Shown piece after piece: positions 1 to 8,423 of a stretch of DNA of 64,000 nucleotides. Origin of the DNA: Oscillospiraceae bacterium (lineage in GTDB: Bacteria > Bacillota > Clostridia > Oscillospirales > Ruminococcaceae); contig JAGAWT010000031.1 of NCBI GenBank assembly GCA_018110985.1, forward strand, positions 1 through 64,000, in the 5' to 3' direction. Below the pieces are notes generated by a model. The model did not search any database and was not told the origin of the DNA. It saw only the letters and a list, made by a program, of their open reading frames with translations. Both the position numbers and the translations under genes were made by a program. The stretch's first letter is position 1. Each line of letters begins with the position of its first letter.

Positions 1-41
<41 letters not shown>

Positions 42-55
42 ATTTAATATCATAT

Positions 56-145
56 GCGGATTTACCCAAGTGGTGAAGGGGCTCCCCTGCTAAGGGAGTA
101 GGTCGGGAAACCGGCGCGAGAGTTCAAATCTCTCAATCCGCGCCA
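56..145 (+). tRNA. tRNA-Ser (GCT anticodon)
   Basis: Complete class II tRNA of 90 nt including the encoded CCA (143-145). Acceptor arms GCGGATT and AATCCGC pair perfectly with discriminator G. The anticodon stem TCCCC/GGGGA-type pairing encloses a loop with GCT (reads AGC/AGU serine codons). A long variable arm precedes the T arm TTCAAATC. It follows the previous serine tRNA by 14 nt and is probably co-transcribed with it. Confidence 0.95.
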
Positions 146-178
146 AAGGGAGCTCTTTGCGGAGTTCCCTTTATTTAA
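145..178 (+). terminator. Intrinsic terminator after the tRNA-Ser pair
   Basis: An 11-bp stem (145-155 with 162-172, one G-U pair) with a 6-nt loop is followed by a T-rich tract. It lies directly after tRNA-Ser(GCT) and before the promoter of tRNA-Arg. Confidence 0.75.
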
Positions 179-206
179 GAATTTCGGAGGAAAATTCCGA
201 AAAGCC

Positions 207-235
207 TTGACAATTGGTGTAAAATGTGTTAGAAT
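207..235 (+). promoter_or_regulatory. Promoter of tRNA-Arg
   Basis: TTGACA at 207-212 and TAGAAT at 230-235 are separated by exactly 17 bp. The -10 box ends 13 bp before the tRNA-Arg gene. Confidence 0.85.
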
Positions 236-248
236 AACAGAGTGATAT

Positions 249-325
249 GCGTTGTTAGCTCAGCTGGATAGAGTGACTGGCTACGAACCAGTAGGTCAGG
301 GGTTCGAGTCCCTTACAACGCGCCA
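249..325 (+). tRNA. tRNA-Arg (ACG anticodon)
   Basis: Complete 77-nt tRNA with encoded CCA at 323-325. Acceptor arms GCGTTGT and ACAACGC pair perfectly. The anticodon stem ACTGG/CCAGT encloses CTACGAA, giving ACG (normally edited to ICG to read CGN). It has its own promoter and terminator. Confidence 0.97.
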
Positions 326-397
326 TTTTCCTTGCACACAGTTCGTTCGGGGCTTAGTGTTGCGCAGCTCAGGTTTTGAGATCTGTACTGCAGGGAG

Positions 398-430
398 ATA
401 AGCAGTCTCAGAGAGGCTGCTTATTTTTGT
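398..430 (+). terminator. Terminator after tRNA-Arg
   Basis: ATAAGCAG (398-405) pairs with CTGCTTAT (417-424), with extra inner pairs, followed by TTTTTG. It separates tRNA-Arg from the response regulator and lies just upstream of a 105-bp repeat copy. Confidence 0.8.
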
Positions 431-438
431 ATGGGCTA

Positions 439-543
439 ACACTGATTCTTCCTCGATGTATAGACGATCTCCAAGCCTCAGATCCATTATATCCAAGCAT
501 TTGCGGCTTGTTTCTTGTCTGTACATCGGTCAGAGATCAGTAT
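439..543 (+). repeat. 105-bp palindromic repeat, copy 1
   Basis: Starts ACACTGATTC and ends GAGATCAGTAT, so one terminal base departs from the ATACTGAT consensus. It contains the family core: GATGTATAGAC on the left, a CCAAGCC arm, a TTATAT loop region, GGCTTG, and GTCTGTACATC on the right. It ends one base before the AAGGTGA ribosome-binding site of the response regulator, so it forms part of that gene's upstream region. Confidence 0.9.
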
Positions 544-555
544 AAGGTGAATGAA

Positions 556-1230
556 ATGAAGATACTTATAGCCGAGGATGAGAGCGCTCTTTCAAGGGCA
601 CTGACGGTCATTCTCAACAAAAACGGCTACGAGACCGACACGGCAGAAAACGGTCTGGAAGCTGTGGAGCTTGCAAAGAGCGGCAGCTACGATGCCTTCG
701 TCTTTGACATAATGATGCCGGAAATGGACGGTGTGGAGGCGCTCAGGCACCTGCGTGAGTCCGGCGACACCACTCCTGCGATCTTTCTCACCGCAAAATC
801 AGAGCTGGACGACCGTATAACCGGGCTTGATGCAGGGGCAGACGACTACCTCACAAAGCCCTTCGCCATGGGTGAGCTGCTGGCAAGGCTGCGCTCCCTC
901 ACACGGCGTGCGGGCGCCTATTCTCCCAAGAAGCTGAGCTTCGGCAAGGTAACACTTGACATCACCGAGCAGGAGATAAGCTGTGAAAACAGCATACGTC
1001 TGGCAAGCAAGGAAAGCAGGCTGATGGAGTACCTTATGCACAACCGCATGAAGCTCCTCTCCCATGAGGATATATTCCGCCATGTCTGGGGCGGGGGCGA
1101 GGAAACGGACAAAAAGATGGTGCATATGTACGCCAGCTTTCTCAGTTCCAAGCTGATGTCCATAGGTGCGGATATAGTCATAGAGGAGACGGAGGATGGC
1201 GTTATCCTCCGTGAGGCAGAAATAACTTGA
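556..1230 (+). CDS. OmpR/PhoB-type response regulator (orphan)
   Basis: A 224-residue cytoplasmic DNA-binding response regulator. The receiver domain (about 1-118) has the acidic pair E7/D8, phospho-acceptor D51 in DIMMPEMDG, T79 and K101 in the LTKPF motif. A winged-helix trans-regulatory domain follows (about 128-224). The frame is open upstream to 376, but that stretch runs through the 105-bp repeat. ATG at 556 is chosen because AAGGTGA lies 5 nt before it and the product then starts exactly at the canonical MKILIAED. No histidine kinase gene is adjacent. fabD follows after 17 nt, suggesting co-transcription; target genes are unknown. Confidence 0.93.
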   Translation: MKILIAEDESALSRALTVILNKNGYETDTAENGLEAVELAKSGSYDAFVFDIMMPEMDGVEALRHLRESGDTTPAIFLTAKSELDDRITGLDAGADDYLTKPFAMGELLARLRSLTRRAGAYSPKKLSFGKVTLDITEQEISCENSIRLASKESRLMEYLMHNRMKLLSHEDIFRHVWGGGEETDKKMVHMYASFLSSKLMSIGADIVIEETEDGVILREAEIT

Positions 1231-1247
1231 TAACAAAGGGTGGTATT

Positions 1248-2162
1248 ATGAAAAAGGTCATATTGTTTTCGGGACAGGGTTCACAGTGCGAGGGCATGGG
1301 TGTTTCTCTTGCGGAAGGCTCCGCAGCTTCAAAAGAGGTCTTTGACACAGCCTCAGCCGTGCTGGGCTTTGATCTCCTTGAAAAGTGCAGGAGCGCATCT
1401 GCCGAGGAACTGGCAAGGACAGTCGTTTCTCAGCCTGCTATAATGGCGGTGTCTCTCTCTGCTGCCTTTGCTCTCCGTGAAAAGGGCTTTGGAGCCGAGG
1501 CTGTGGCAGGCCACTCACTGGGTGAATATGCTGCTATGGTATACAGCGGGATAGTCAGCCTTGAAGACGGATTCAGGCTCATCAAGGCAAGGAGCGAGGC
1601 AATGCAGAAGGCAGCGGAAAACAGCAGCGGCTCAATGTTTGCCATTATAGGCAAGTCCCCCGAAGAGGTGGTCTCTGCCTGTGAAAAGGCAGGGGGCTAT
1701 GTGATCCCCGTAAACTACAATTCCGCAGTGCAGATAGTCATCGCAGGCGAGGACGAAGCGGCTCAGGCTGCTGCCGATGCGCTGGCAGCAGAGGGTGCAA
1801 GGGCAGTAAAGCTGAATGTTGCGTCGGCTTTCCATTCAAAGCTCATGCAGCCCGCAGCAGATGAATTCCTTCCCTTTGCAAAGAGCATGAGCTACAAGGA
1901 GCCCGCCGTCCCCTTCCTTTCAAATATAAGCGGCGGTTATCTTGAAAGCACAGAGGATCTGGGCGAAAGACTGGCAGCCCATATAGTCTCCCCTGTCCGC
2001 TTCACCGACGAGCTTTACCTTCTTGAGAAGGATGGCTTTGACACCTTTATAGAGTGCGGCCCCGGCAAGACCCTTACGGGACTTGTGAGAAAGACCCTCA
2101 AGGGCGCAAAGACCGTTAATATCAGCGACATTGACTCTCTTGAAAAGTTTGTGAACGCATAA
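1248..2162 (+). CDS. fabD: Malonyl-CoA:ACP transacylase
   Basis: Transfers malonyl from CoA to acyl carrier protein, feeding type II fatty acid synthesis in the cytoplasm. The 304-residue length is typical of FabD. The N-terminal FSGQGSQ motif, the nucleophile motif GHSLGEY (Ser about 90) and the catalytic-His region SAFHSKLM are all intact. The frame extends 7 codons upstream, but AAAGGG before ATG 1248 fixes the start. No other fab genes are in the window, so this fabD stands apart from a fatty-acid cluster, directly behind a response regulator. Confidence 0.95.
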   Translation: MKKVILFSGQGSQCEGMGVSLAEGSAASKEVFDTASAVLGFDLLEKCRSASAEELARTVVSQPAIMAVSLSAAFALREKGFGAEAVAGHSLGEYAAMVYSGIVSLEDGFRLIKARSEAMQKAAENSSGSMFAIIGKSPEEVVSACEKAGGYVIPVNYNSAVQIVIAGEDEAAQAAADALAAEGARAVKLNVASAFHSKLMQPAADEFLPFAKSMSYKEPAVPFLSNISGGYLESTEDLGERLAAHIVSPVRFTDELYLLEKDGFDTFIECGPGKTLTGLVRKTLKGAKTVNISDIDSLEKFVNA

Positions 2163-2207
2163 GGATGCAACCACTTTCTGCGATAGGTATTTACAAGGAT
2201 ATCCCGG

Positions 2208-2741
2208 ATGAAAAGAAAGAAGTCAAAGACAAAAGAAAAGCCCAGGCCAAAGACATCGCCTATTGCTGCAATGATCCTGGGGCTGGTATTCTGTGCTGCA
2301 TTTTTGGTGTTCGGGTCGGCTATGATATTTGTGTCCTCAGAGCTGATAACCGATAAGATGCCCTGCACCGCTGAAACAACGGGAACGGTAACGAATGTTT
2401 ATGTAAAGAGCAAGACAGCGTATGACAGCAAGCACCGCCGTTATCTGCAATCCACATATACCACAGATTATACCTATGAACTGAACGGAAAGACACTGAA
2501 TGATACCTTCCGCACCTCCAAGTACATATATAAAGGAAAGATCATAAGGATACGCTACGATCCCGATGATCCGGATCACAAGTATATAAAAGGCTATGAT
2601 GATGCGGGAGACCTTATCCCTCTGATCTTCGGCATAGTCTGGGATGCTCTCTTTCTTTTCATCATTTACGCCATAATAGTGTCCATAAAATATGAGACAG
2701 ACAAAAAGAAAGAGGCGGCGCAAAAAGCTGCAGCAAAATGA
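2208..2741 (+). CDS. DUF3592-like small membrane protein
   Basis: 177 residues. A basic N-terminus is followed by a hydrophobic segment (about 18-45), a polar beta-rich domain (about 55-130, with the RYDPDDPDHK turn typical of DUF3592-like proteins), and a second hydrophobic segment (about 133-157) before a Lys/Ala-rich tail. The inferred topology is two membrane spans with the middle domain outside. Function is unknown. It resembles the product of 28606-29031, which has the analogous DPEDPR turn. It lies 45 nt after fabD, followed by a strong terminator. Confidence 0.7.
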   Translation: MKRKKSKTKEKPRPKTSPIAAMILGLVFCAAFLVFGSAMIFVSSELITDKMPCTAETTGTVTNVYVKSKTAYDSKHRRYLQSTYTTDYTYELNGKTLNDTFRTSKYIYKGKIIRIRYDPDDPDHKYIKGYDDAGDLIPLIFGIVWDALFLFIIYAIIVSIKYETDKKKEAAQKAAAK

Positions 2742-2778
2742 AAAAGGCCCCGAAGCGGATCTCGCTTCGGGGCTGTTT
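2741..2778. terminator. Bidirectional terminator between convergent operons
   Basis: Perfect 11-bp stem (2747-2757 with 2763-2773), GC-rich, 5-nt loop, with an A-run on the left and TGTTTTC on the right. It serves both the + operon ending at 2741 and the long - operon ending at 2779. Confidence 0.9.
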
Positions 2779-3711
2779 TCATGCTCTGTATATCTTCAAT
2801 GACAGCTTCAGCCTTACCATATCCTTGTATTCCGGCTTTACAAGGTAGTAGACATAACTTTCCAGCACATTCATCCTGTGCATGGTCCTGCCTTCTATCT
2901 TGAAGTGCTCGTAACCCAGTTCCGCATAGCGTCCGTAAAGGGTCTCGGGAGTGATATGGGTCTTGAACTTTGTGGTCTCCAGGAAATTGAGCTTCAGGGC
3001 ATCGCAGACAAACTCCGCAGAGGGCACTGCCACATTTATGCCTCCCATTCCGCTCATGCTGTTCATGGTGCTGAGCACCTGTCTTTTTATCTGTTCCCTG
3101 CCGAGGAATTTGTAGTGATCCCCTCTTCTCTGGCAGTTGGGGAAGCAGTAGGGACAGACAAGCACCTCCACCTTGCTCCTGTACTTTTCGGGTATCTTTT
3201 CAAGCAGTTCAAAGTCGTTATTGAAGTTGTAGTCCAGCACCACAAGGGAATAGTCCTTTTCAAGCTCCGCAAGCAGGGTATCAAAGTCTCTTATCTGCTT
3301 GCAGGTGGATGAGGTCAGCTTATACCGGGGATAATTCTTCCTCAGATAATCCTCCATGACCTGTGTGTTCACGATAGCCTCATTGAAGCCGCCGTCTGCC
3401 AGCCGCAGAAGATTGTTGCAAAACGGGTCGGACATATGCATTTCTTCAAGGAGCGGATTGGTGAGGGTAAAGCGCAGAGGAACCTTTCTGCCGTTGAACT
3501 CTGCTATGACCATTTTTATGGTGTTTTCGTCCGCATAGCCGTTCACATTTCTTCCGCCGTTCCATATGGCAGGGGGAAGGCAGCCGTAAACGGAGGCGAT
3601 CTCCACGCCCTCTCTGAAATACTCCGGATGTTCCTTCATCAGGTCGATGAGGAGCAGGTTCATGGGACCATTGTCCCACATATCGGGAAGATGAAAGCGA
3701 AATCTTTTCAT
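2779..3711 (-). CDS. U32-peptidase-like protein, paralog A
   Basis: 310 residues with no signal peptide. It is clearly paralogous to the product of 48939-49847. Both share an N-terminal FRFHLPD/YRYHIPD-type start, FTLTNPL, TSSTCK.IRD, the block DYSLVVLDYNFNNDFE, a cysteine cluster ending C..RRG.HY, and a C-terminal YVYY.VKPEYKD. The spaced cysteines and implied alpha/beta-barrel pattern recall U32-type Fe-S proteins such as UbiU/UbiV; that is inference only and substrates are unknown. It is the last gene of the transglutaminase operon, starting 3 nt after the preceding stop. Confidence 0.6.
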   Translation of the reverse strand: MKRFRFHLPDMWDNGPMNLLLIDLMKEHPEYFREGVEIASVYGCLPPAIWNGGRNVNGYADENTIKMVIAEFNGRKVPLRFTLTNPLLEEMHMSDPFCNNLLRLADGGFNEAIVNTQVMEDYLRKNYPRYKLTSSTCKQIRDFDTLLAELEKDYSLVVLDYNFNNDFELLEKIPEKYRSKVEVLVCPYCFPNCQRRGDHYKFLGREQIKRQVLSTMNSMSGMGGINVAVPSAEFVCDALKLNFLETTKFKTHITPETLYGRYAELGYEHFKIEGRTMHRMNVLESYVYYLVKPEYKDMVRLKLSLKIYRA

Positions 3712-3714
3712 AAC

Positions 3715-4779
3715 TCAGTCTCTCTTGAACTTAAACTTGGTGGAGTAATAAACATTTATGGGTTCGTTCTTGATAAGCAGCAGAAGGGCTGCGATAAGGC
3801 AGACGCTTGAAGCCGCAGATGCAAGTATATGGAGCATACTGCCCGCTTCCGGGTCTCCCTGTACAGCGGCAAAAACATACAGCAGCAGGGAAACGATGAC
3901 ATACACCAGCACACAGATGGAATAGATTATCATGCCGAACATCTTTGTCTGCTTTGAACGGGGCAGGAGCAGCAGCGCACCCGCAACTCCAAGAAAGCCC
4001 GCATACTGGATATACTGGTGCTGACCCCAGTCAAAGTCCAGTCCGATGCACAGCGCAGAGGAGATGATACCAAGGAAAACAGGGATAAAGGACAAAAGCA
4101 TACCCTTTCGTGCAATTTTCAGCTGCTGCTCCTCACGCAGCTTGTCCTCCATCCTCTTGGAGGCTCTCATGTTGAAGCCTGTGGGCACACGGCTGAGATC
4201 TTCCTTTACGGCACGCCTGAGCTGTGCCTTCTGCTCCTTGTCAAGGCTGTCCTGCTCTGCCAGGCTCACCTTCCTGTCCCTGGGGTCGGTGTAATCGTCG
4301 GAGAGGTCTTCAAGGATAGGCTTGTCATCCTCCATATCCATCATAAGGTCGCCCATCTTTATCTGCTCTCTGAGGCTCATGGCGGACTGCCTTTTTGATG
4401 AGGTCATGGGGGCAAGGCGCAGCTTTCTGTTGCCGTTCTCGTCTACGATATGATCCGCATCCGCACCGTTTGCGAAAATGGAATCCGGGTCGTAGTCATC
4501 CGTAAAGATCATGTTCCCCTCTTCATGAGGGGCTTTCTTTTCGGGCTCTGCCGCCTGCAGCTCTGTCACACGCTTCTTAACATCCAGCTCCGTTTTCGGG
4601 ACATAGCCCTCATCAAGGGGAGTCATCTCCCGCTGCTGTGATGATGCTCCCGTTTCCGCAAAAGGATCACGGGGAAGGGGCGGGAGCGCAAAGCCGCTGT
4701 CTTCCTTTGTGCCCTCCATGGAGGGGAGCTTGGGAAGAGGGGGTAATTCAAAATCGAGTGGGGATCTGTTTTCTGCCAT
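3715..4779 (-). CDS. Membrane protein with long disordered N-terminal region
   Basis: 354 residues, family not recognised. Residues 1 to about 215 are acidic, Pro-rich and low in hydrophobics (repeated LPPLP near the start), predicted cytoplasmic and disordered. The C-terminal third has four hydrophobic segments consistent with four membrane spans. AAAGGTGA precedes the ATG. It sits between the transglutaminase-like lipoprotein genes and the U32-like gene in one operon, with gaps of 27 and 3 nt, so a role at the envelope is plausible but unproven. Confidence 0.65.
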   Translation of the reverse strand: MAENRSPLDFELPPLPKLPSMEGTKEDSGFALPPLPRDPFAETGASSQQREMTPLDEGYVPKTELDVKKRVTELQAAEPEKKAPHEEGNMIFTDDYDPDSIFANGADADHIVDENGNRKLRLAPMTSSKRQSAMSLREQIKMGDLMMDMEDDKPILEDLSDDYTDPRDRKVSLAEQDSLDKEQKAQLRRAVKEDLSRVPTGFNMRASKRMEDKLREEQQLKIARKGMLLSFIPVFLGIISSALCIGLDFDWGQHQYIQYAGFLGVAGALLLLPRSKQTKMFGMIIYSICVLVYVIVSLLLYVFAAVQGDPEAGSMLHILASAASSVCLIAALLLLIKNEPINVYYSTKFKFKRD

Positions 4780-4806
4780 ATGCTCACCTTTACCGTAATT
4801 ATTCAG

Positions 4807-6021
4807 TCAATCAAGTAGAAATACCAGTATCCTGTAGTTTTTATAGTGATCTGAAAAGCTGATGGTGCCGTTGTAGCCTGCACTGCTCACTATCCTGTCG
4901 ATGTCGGACACTCCGTCCCCGTCCCTTTTCACCAGCTCGGAAGCCGTGGTCACAAAGAGGTTTGAACTGTCCACCTTCAGAGTAAAATACCTGTCCCCCG
5001 AATCCACGCACCTTCTGCAAAGCCTTTCGATCATGTCCAGCGCTTCATCGTAGGTCTGGGCGTAGGTATTGGAATATATGTACCAGTTGAGGGAATCATC
5101 CTCCGCCTTGGGAGGGTCTCCCATGACCGTGGAAATGCTGCGGGAGTTGTTCTCTATCACCTCATCGGACACCAGAAAATACTGGTACAGAAGCATCTCG
5201 GGGTACTTCTGCCTTAAAGGTGCCGCCGGCTGATCCCAGCCTATGTCCACATGGTACCATTTGTCTCCCAGCTTTACCATGTTCCACATATGGTCAATGT
5301 CCGTAAAGCCGGTAACTATCATGTTTTCTATGCCTGCCATGTTGCAGAGGTAGGAAAATGCCTTTGCATAGCCCTCACAAAGAGCTCTTTTCTCCACCAG
5401 AGCACCGTAGACAGAGTCTACATACTCCGTGTCTGTGGAGCTTTCCACATTGATGGCAAGGTAATCGTGGAAATATTTTACCTTTTCGTAGTCCGTCATG
5501 TCGTCGGTCACGGCGGAATATATCTTCTCTGCCTCAAACTTCGTTTTCAGCAGCATGGTGTTTATCTCGGCTATGCTGTACTTGTAGTCGAAGTTTATCT
5601 CAAAGGTCTGGGCGGAGTTGTTGTAGTCCCCCACCGTGCGGCTGTCCAGAAAGAAAAATGCGAGCTGTTCGCAGCGCACAGTCTCAAGCACTCTCGAATA
5701 ATCCCTTGTGGGGATGGTAAGAGGTATGAGAGCGCTGTCCCTGAAGCTTGAAATGGTGTTCACCACATCATCGTAGGCATTCTGCATCCTGGAATCGTAG
5801 GAAAGGGAGAAATAGCGTGTCTCCATGTGATCGGGTATCTGCAGCTCTGTCTCAGAAACATTTGCGAGCTGCTCCTCCTCCGACATCTCCACCACCACAT
5901 TGCCGTGGGAAATGACCGTAAGCTCCGGGGGAGCCGTCTCCGCAGGAGCCGCATTTCCCGCACAGGCTGTGAGCGTAAGGGCTGCAAGGACTGCCGACAG
6001 AAGTTTTTTTATTTTTCCCAT
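4807..6021 (-). CDS. Transglutaminase-like lipoprotein 5
   Basis: About 404 residues. A lipoprotein signal ends at LTLTAC, giving a membrane-anchored extracytoplasmic protein. The transglutaminase-like core has an intact triad: Cys in ALCEGYAKAF, His in DHMWNMV and Asp in YHVDIGWD. The frame opens at a GTG at 6033, but AGAGGGTG touches that GTG and is properly spaced from ATG 6021, which also matches the arrangement upstream of the neighbouring gene. It is the most divergent of the five: DIGWDQP replaces the CTWDDP of copies 1-3. Whether it acts as a protease, crosslinker or binding module cannot be told. Confidence 0.85.
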   Translation of the reverse strand: MGKIKKLLSAVLAALTLTACAGNAAPAETAPPELTVISHGNVVVEMSEEEQLANVSETELQIPDHMETRYFSLSYDSRMQNAYDDVVNTISSFRDSALIPLTIPTRDYSRVLETVRCEQLAFFFLDSRTVGDYNNSAQTFEINFDYKYSIAEINTMLLKTKFEAEKIYSAVTDDMTDYEKVKYFHDYLAINVESSTDTEYVDSVYGALVEKRALCEGYAKAFSYLCNMAGIENMIVTGFTDIDHMWNMVKLGDKWYHVDIGWDQPAAPLRQKYPEMLLYQYFLVSDEVIENNSRSISTVMGDPPKAEDDSLNWYIYSNTYAQTYDEALDMIERLCRRCVDSGDRYFTLKVDSSNLFVTTASELVKRDGDGVSDIDRIVSSAGYNGTISFSDHYKNYRILVFLLD

Positions 6022-6039
6022 CGCCGCAGTCACCCTCTT

Positions 6040-7224
6040 TTATTTCTCCGATGAGCTGATAAACAGCTTTATCACATGGTTTTTGCTGTTTATGACGTAG
6101 TCTATCCTCTTGCCGGGCTCCTTCAGAAAAGAGCGAATACCCTTTTCGCCGGTGCCGAAAAGCGCCTCGGTTATCTCTGTGAAGCTCTCTTCGTCGGACT
6201 TCATCTGTATGATGTTCATTTTCTTTTTGCTGTCGTATCCTTTCAGGATGAGTGCTTTTGCCTCATCATAGGAAGTGACCCGCAGAAGGTTGTAGGTGTA
6301 GTAATCGTAGGAATCATCCGCACATTCCGGGAGAGTGAAAATATTCCCCTCTATGCTGCGGTAATTCTCTATCTCCTCATCGGTGAGCCCGAAATAATCA
6401 TACTTCACATAGCTTGCGATGTGCTCGTCGTCCGGGTCATCCCAGGTGAGGTCGAAATGGCAGTAGCTGCCCTCTATCTCCGCCTCGTTCCACATATGCT
6501 CCGTATCCGTCATTCCCAGCACCGTAAGGGAGGGTATGCCGGCTTCTGCACAAAGGTAACAGAAGGCCTTTGAATAACCCTGACACTTTGCCTTTTTCTC
6601 CACCAGAGCACCGTAGGCATTGTTCTCGTTCCTGCTGTCGGCGTATCTGGTGCGGTCTATGATGCTGTCGTGGATATAGAGCACTATGTCATAGTCTGAC
6701 ATATCCGCACTGAGACCGGAAAGTATCTTGTCTGCGGCAGCCTTGAGCTCCGTCCTCATGCGGAGGATCTTTTCCTTGTCATAGAGGTATTCAAAGCGCA
6801 GCTCACAGACCTTATCCTCCTTGTCCGTCCTGTATCTGAAACGGTTGGTCGTACCAAGGAGCCTGTAATCATCATTGTGTATCAGCTTGTATATGTATTC
6901 CACCTGTTCAAAGGTGGGGCGGACGCAGTCATCGAAGCTGACGCTCTCCCTGCCCTCAGACACCGCCTCTGATATCCTGTCGTAGACCGTTTTCAGATCT
7001 TCATCAAGGAGCTCATAGGCATAGGTGTGGATGATGCGCTCTCTGCCCGTATAAACGGACAGCAGCCCCGGGTCGGTGTGCTTTTCCTCATCGGCGGGAT
7101 CCGCATCTGCGCCTGCTGCGGCAGTTTCCACACGGGCATCATAGGCAGGTCTCGGAGCAGAGCAGGATGCGCAGAGCAGGAGAGTACAGAGCAGTGCCGC
7201 AATGCACTTTGATCTGTCTTTCAT
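6040..7224 (-). CDS. Transglutaminase-like lipoprotein 4
   Basis: 394 residues. The lipobox ends at LLCASC, followed by an Ala/Asp-rich linker and a transglutaminase-like domain. The triad is present: Cys in AKCQGYSKAF, His in TEHMWNEA and Asp in FDLTWDDPD. AGAGGGTG precedes the start. It lies 22 nt after copy 3 and 18 nt before copy 5 (downstream on the minus strand), consistent with tandem duplication in one transcript. It is expected to be anchored on the outer face of the membrane. Confidence 0.87.
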   Translation of the reverse strand: MKDRSKCIAALLCTLLLCASCSAPRPAYDARVETAAAGADADPADEEKHTDPGLLSVYTGRERIIHTYAYELLDEDLKTVYDRISEAVSEGRESVSFDDCVRPTFEQVEYIYKLIHNDDYRLLGTTNRFRYRTDKEDKVCELRFEYLYDKEKILRMRTELKAAADKILSGLSADMSDYDIVLYIHDSIIDRTRYADSRNENNAYGALVEKKAKCQGYSKAFCYLCAEAGIPSLTVLGMTDTEHMWNEAEIEGSYCHFDLTWDDPDDEHIASYVKYDYFGLTDEEIENYRSIEGNIFTLPECADDSYDYYTYNLLRVTSYDEAKALILKGYDSKKKMNIIQMKSDEESFTEITEALFGTGEKGIRSFLKEPGKRIDYVINSKNHVIKLFISSSEK

Positions 7225-7246
7225 TGCCGCACCCTCTTTCCATGCC

Positions 7247-8419
7247 CTATTCGATGTTTACGGAAACGTGGATCACATATTCGCTGTCGTTGGTGTAGCT
7301 CATTACCTTTCCGGCAGTGCCTTCAATGCCTGCCCTTTTCATGGCATTGGCTATGTACAGGCGGGCATTTATGGGCATGAGCAGAGTGTCACACACAGCT
7401 TTGAAGGTCTTTTCGTCACCGCACCTGATGCCGAAGCTGTAAGCTCCCGTCTCAAATGCCTTTGCAGCCGCATTTTCCATCATGGCGGTACATTCGGCGG
7501 TATCGGTGCAGTAAAGCCCCTCTCTCTTGTAGAAATTGCTGCCGTCAAGGCAGGAGGGCCACTCAAAATACCTGCCGTCAAGGAAATGAGTAGTCCCCAG
7601 AATATCGGAATCCTTCACAAGGAAGTAGTAATGGCGCAGGAAATTGGGTGTCTGCTCCGTAAGAACGGGATCGTCCCAGGTGCAGTCCACATGGTAACAT
7701 TCCCCGTCTATATTCACTATGTTCCATGCGTGGGATGCATTTTCGGAATTGGTGCCCCACACGCTTATGCAGTCTACCCCTGCTTTGCTGCAAAGATAGT
7801 TGTAGGCAAAGGCATAGCCCTCACACTGAGCCTTCCCGTCCACCAGAGCTCCGTAGGGAGTGTTGCAGTAAGCGGTATCTGCGGAAAAGTCACAGTTCAG
7901 CACAAGGTGATCGTGGAAATAAAGGCATTTGGTGTAATCGGAAGCATTTTCCGGCAGACCCGCCATTATCTCCTCGGTCTTCTTTTCAAGCTCTGCTTTC
8001 AGCCTCAGTGCCTCATCCTTTTCATAGCGGTAGGAAAGGGTCAAGGTGTTGTCTGCCTCATCGGGGCGGTAGAAGATACTGGAGAGCCATAAATCCTCGA
8101 AGCAGGTGTTGTACACCGAAACATACAGCTTTCTCAGCTCGTTGGGCTCTATCTTCTCCTCAAAGACCGCCGCATCCTCAAAATTCTCCACAGCGGTCCT
8201 GATGATGTCGTAGTTCTTTTTTTCGTCCTCTGTGAGCTTTGAGTAGATGTAGTCCCCCAGTTTTTTTTCACGGGTCTCTGCTCCCGTTTCTGCAAAACCG
8301 CCCGAAGCCGCAGTTACGGCGGTTTCGGGAAGCTCTTCATCTATTCTCCGGCACCCGCCGAGCATTACTGCCGCCAGAAGTGCGGCGGCGCAAAGCCTGC
8401 GGGATACTTTTTTCATCAT
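7247..8419 (-). CDS. Transglutaminase-like lipoprotein 3
   Basis: 390 residues, lipobox VMLGGC. The mature start RRIDEELPET resembles that of copy 2 (VSEELPET), direct evidence of duplication including the leader region. The core has Cys in AQCEGYAFAY, His in ASHAWNIV and Asp in YHVDCTWDDP. There is no convincing ribosome-binding site. The start follows the preceding stop by only 4 nt, so translational coupling with copy 2 is likely. Confidence 0.87.
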   Translation of the reverse strand: MMKKVSRRLCAAALLAAVMLGGCRRIDEELPETAVTAASGGFAETGAETREKKLGDYIYSKLTEDEKKNYDIIRTAVENFEDAAVFEEKIEPNELRKLYVSVYNTCFEDLWLSSIFYRPDEADNTLTLSYRYEKDEALRLKAELEKKTEEIMAGLPENASDYTKCLYFHDHLVLNCDFSADTAYCNTPYGALVDGKAQCEGYAFAYNYLCSKAGVDCISVWGTNSENASHAWNIVNIDGECYHVDCTWDDPVLTEQTPNFLRHYYFLVKDSDILGTTHFLDGRYFEWPSCLDGSNFYKREGLYCTDTAECTAMMENAAAKAFETGAYSFGIRCGDEKTFKAVCDTLLMPINARLYIANAMKRAGIEGTAGKVMSYTNDSEYVIHVSVNIE

Positions 8420-8423
8420 TTTA

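Noticed and set aside
376..555. Sixty-codon N-terminal extension of the response regulator
   Set aside because: It translates the terminator and the 105-bp repeat; the canonical receiver start and a ribosome-binding site are at 556.
2165..2356. 63-codon ORF overlapping the start of the DUF3592 gene
   Set aside because: Out of frame with the supported membrane protein and lacks an RBS.
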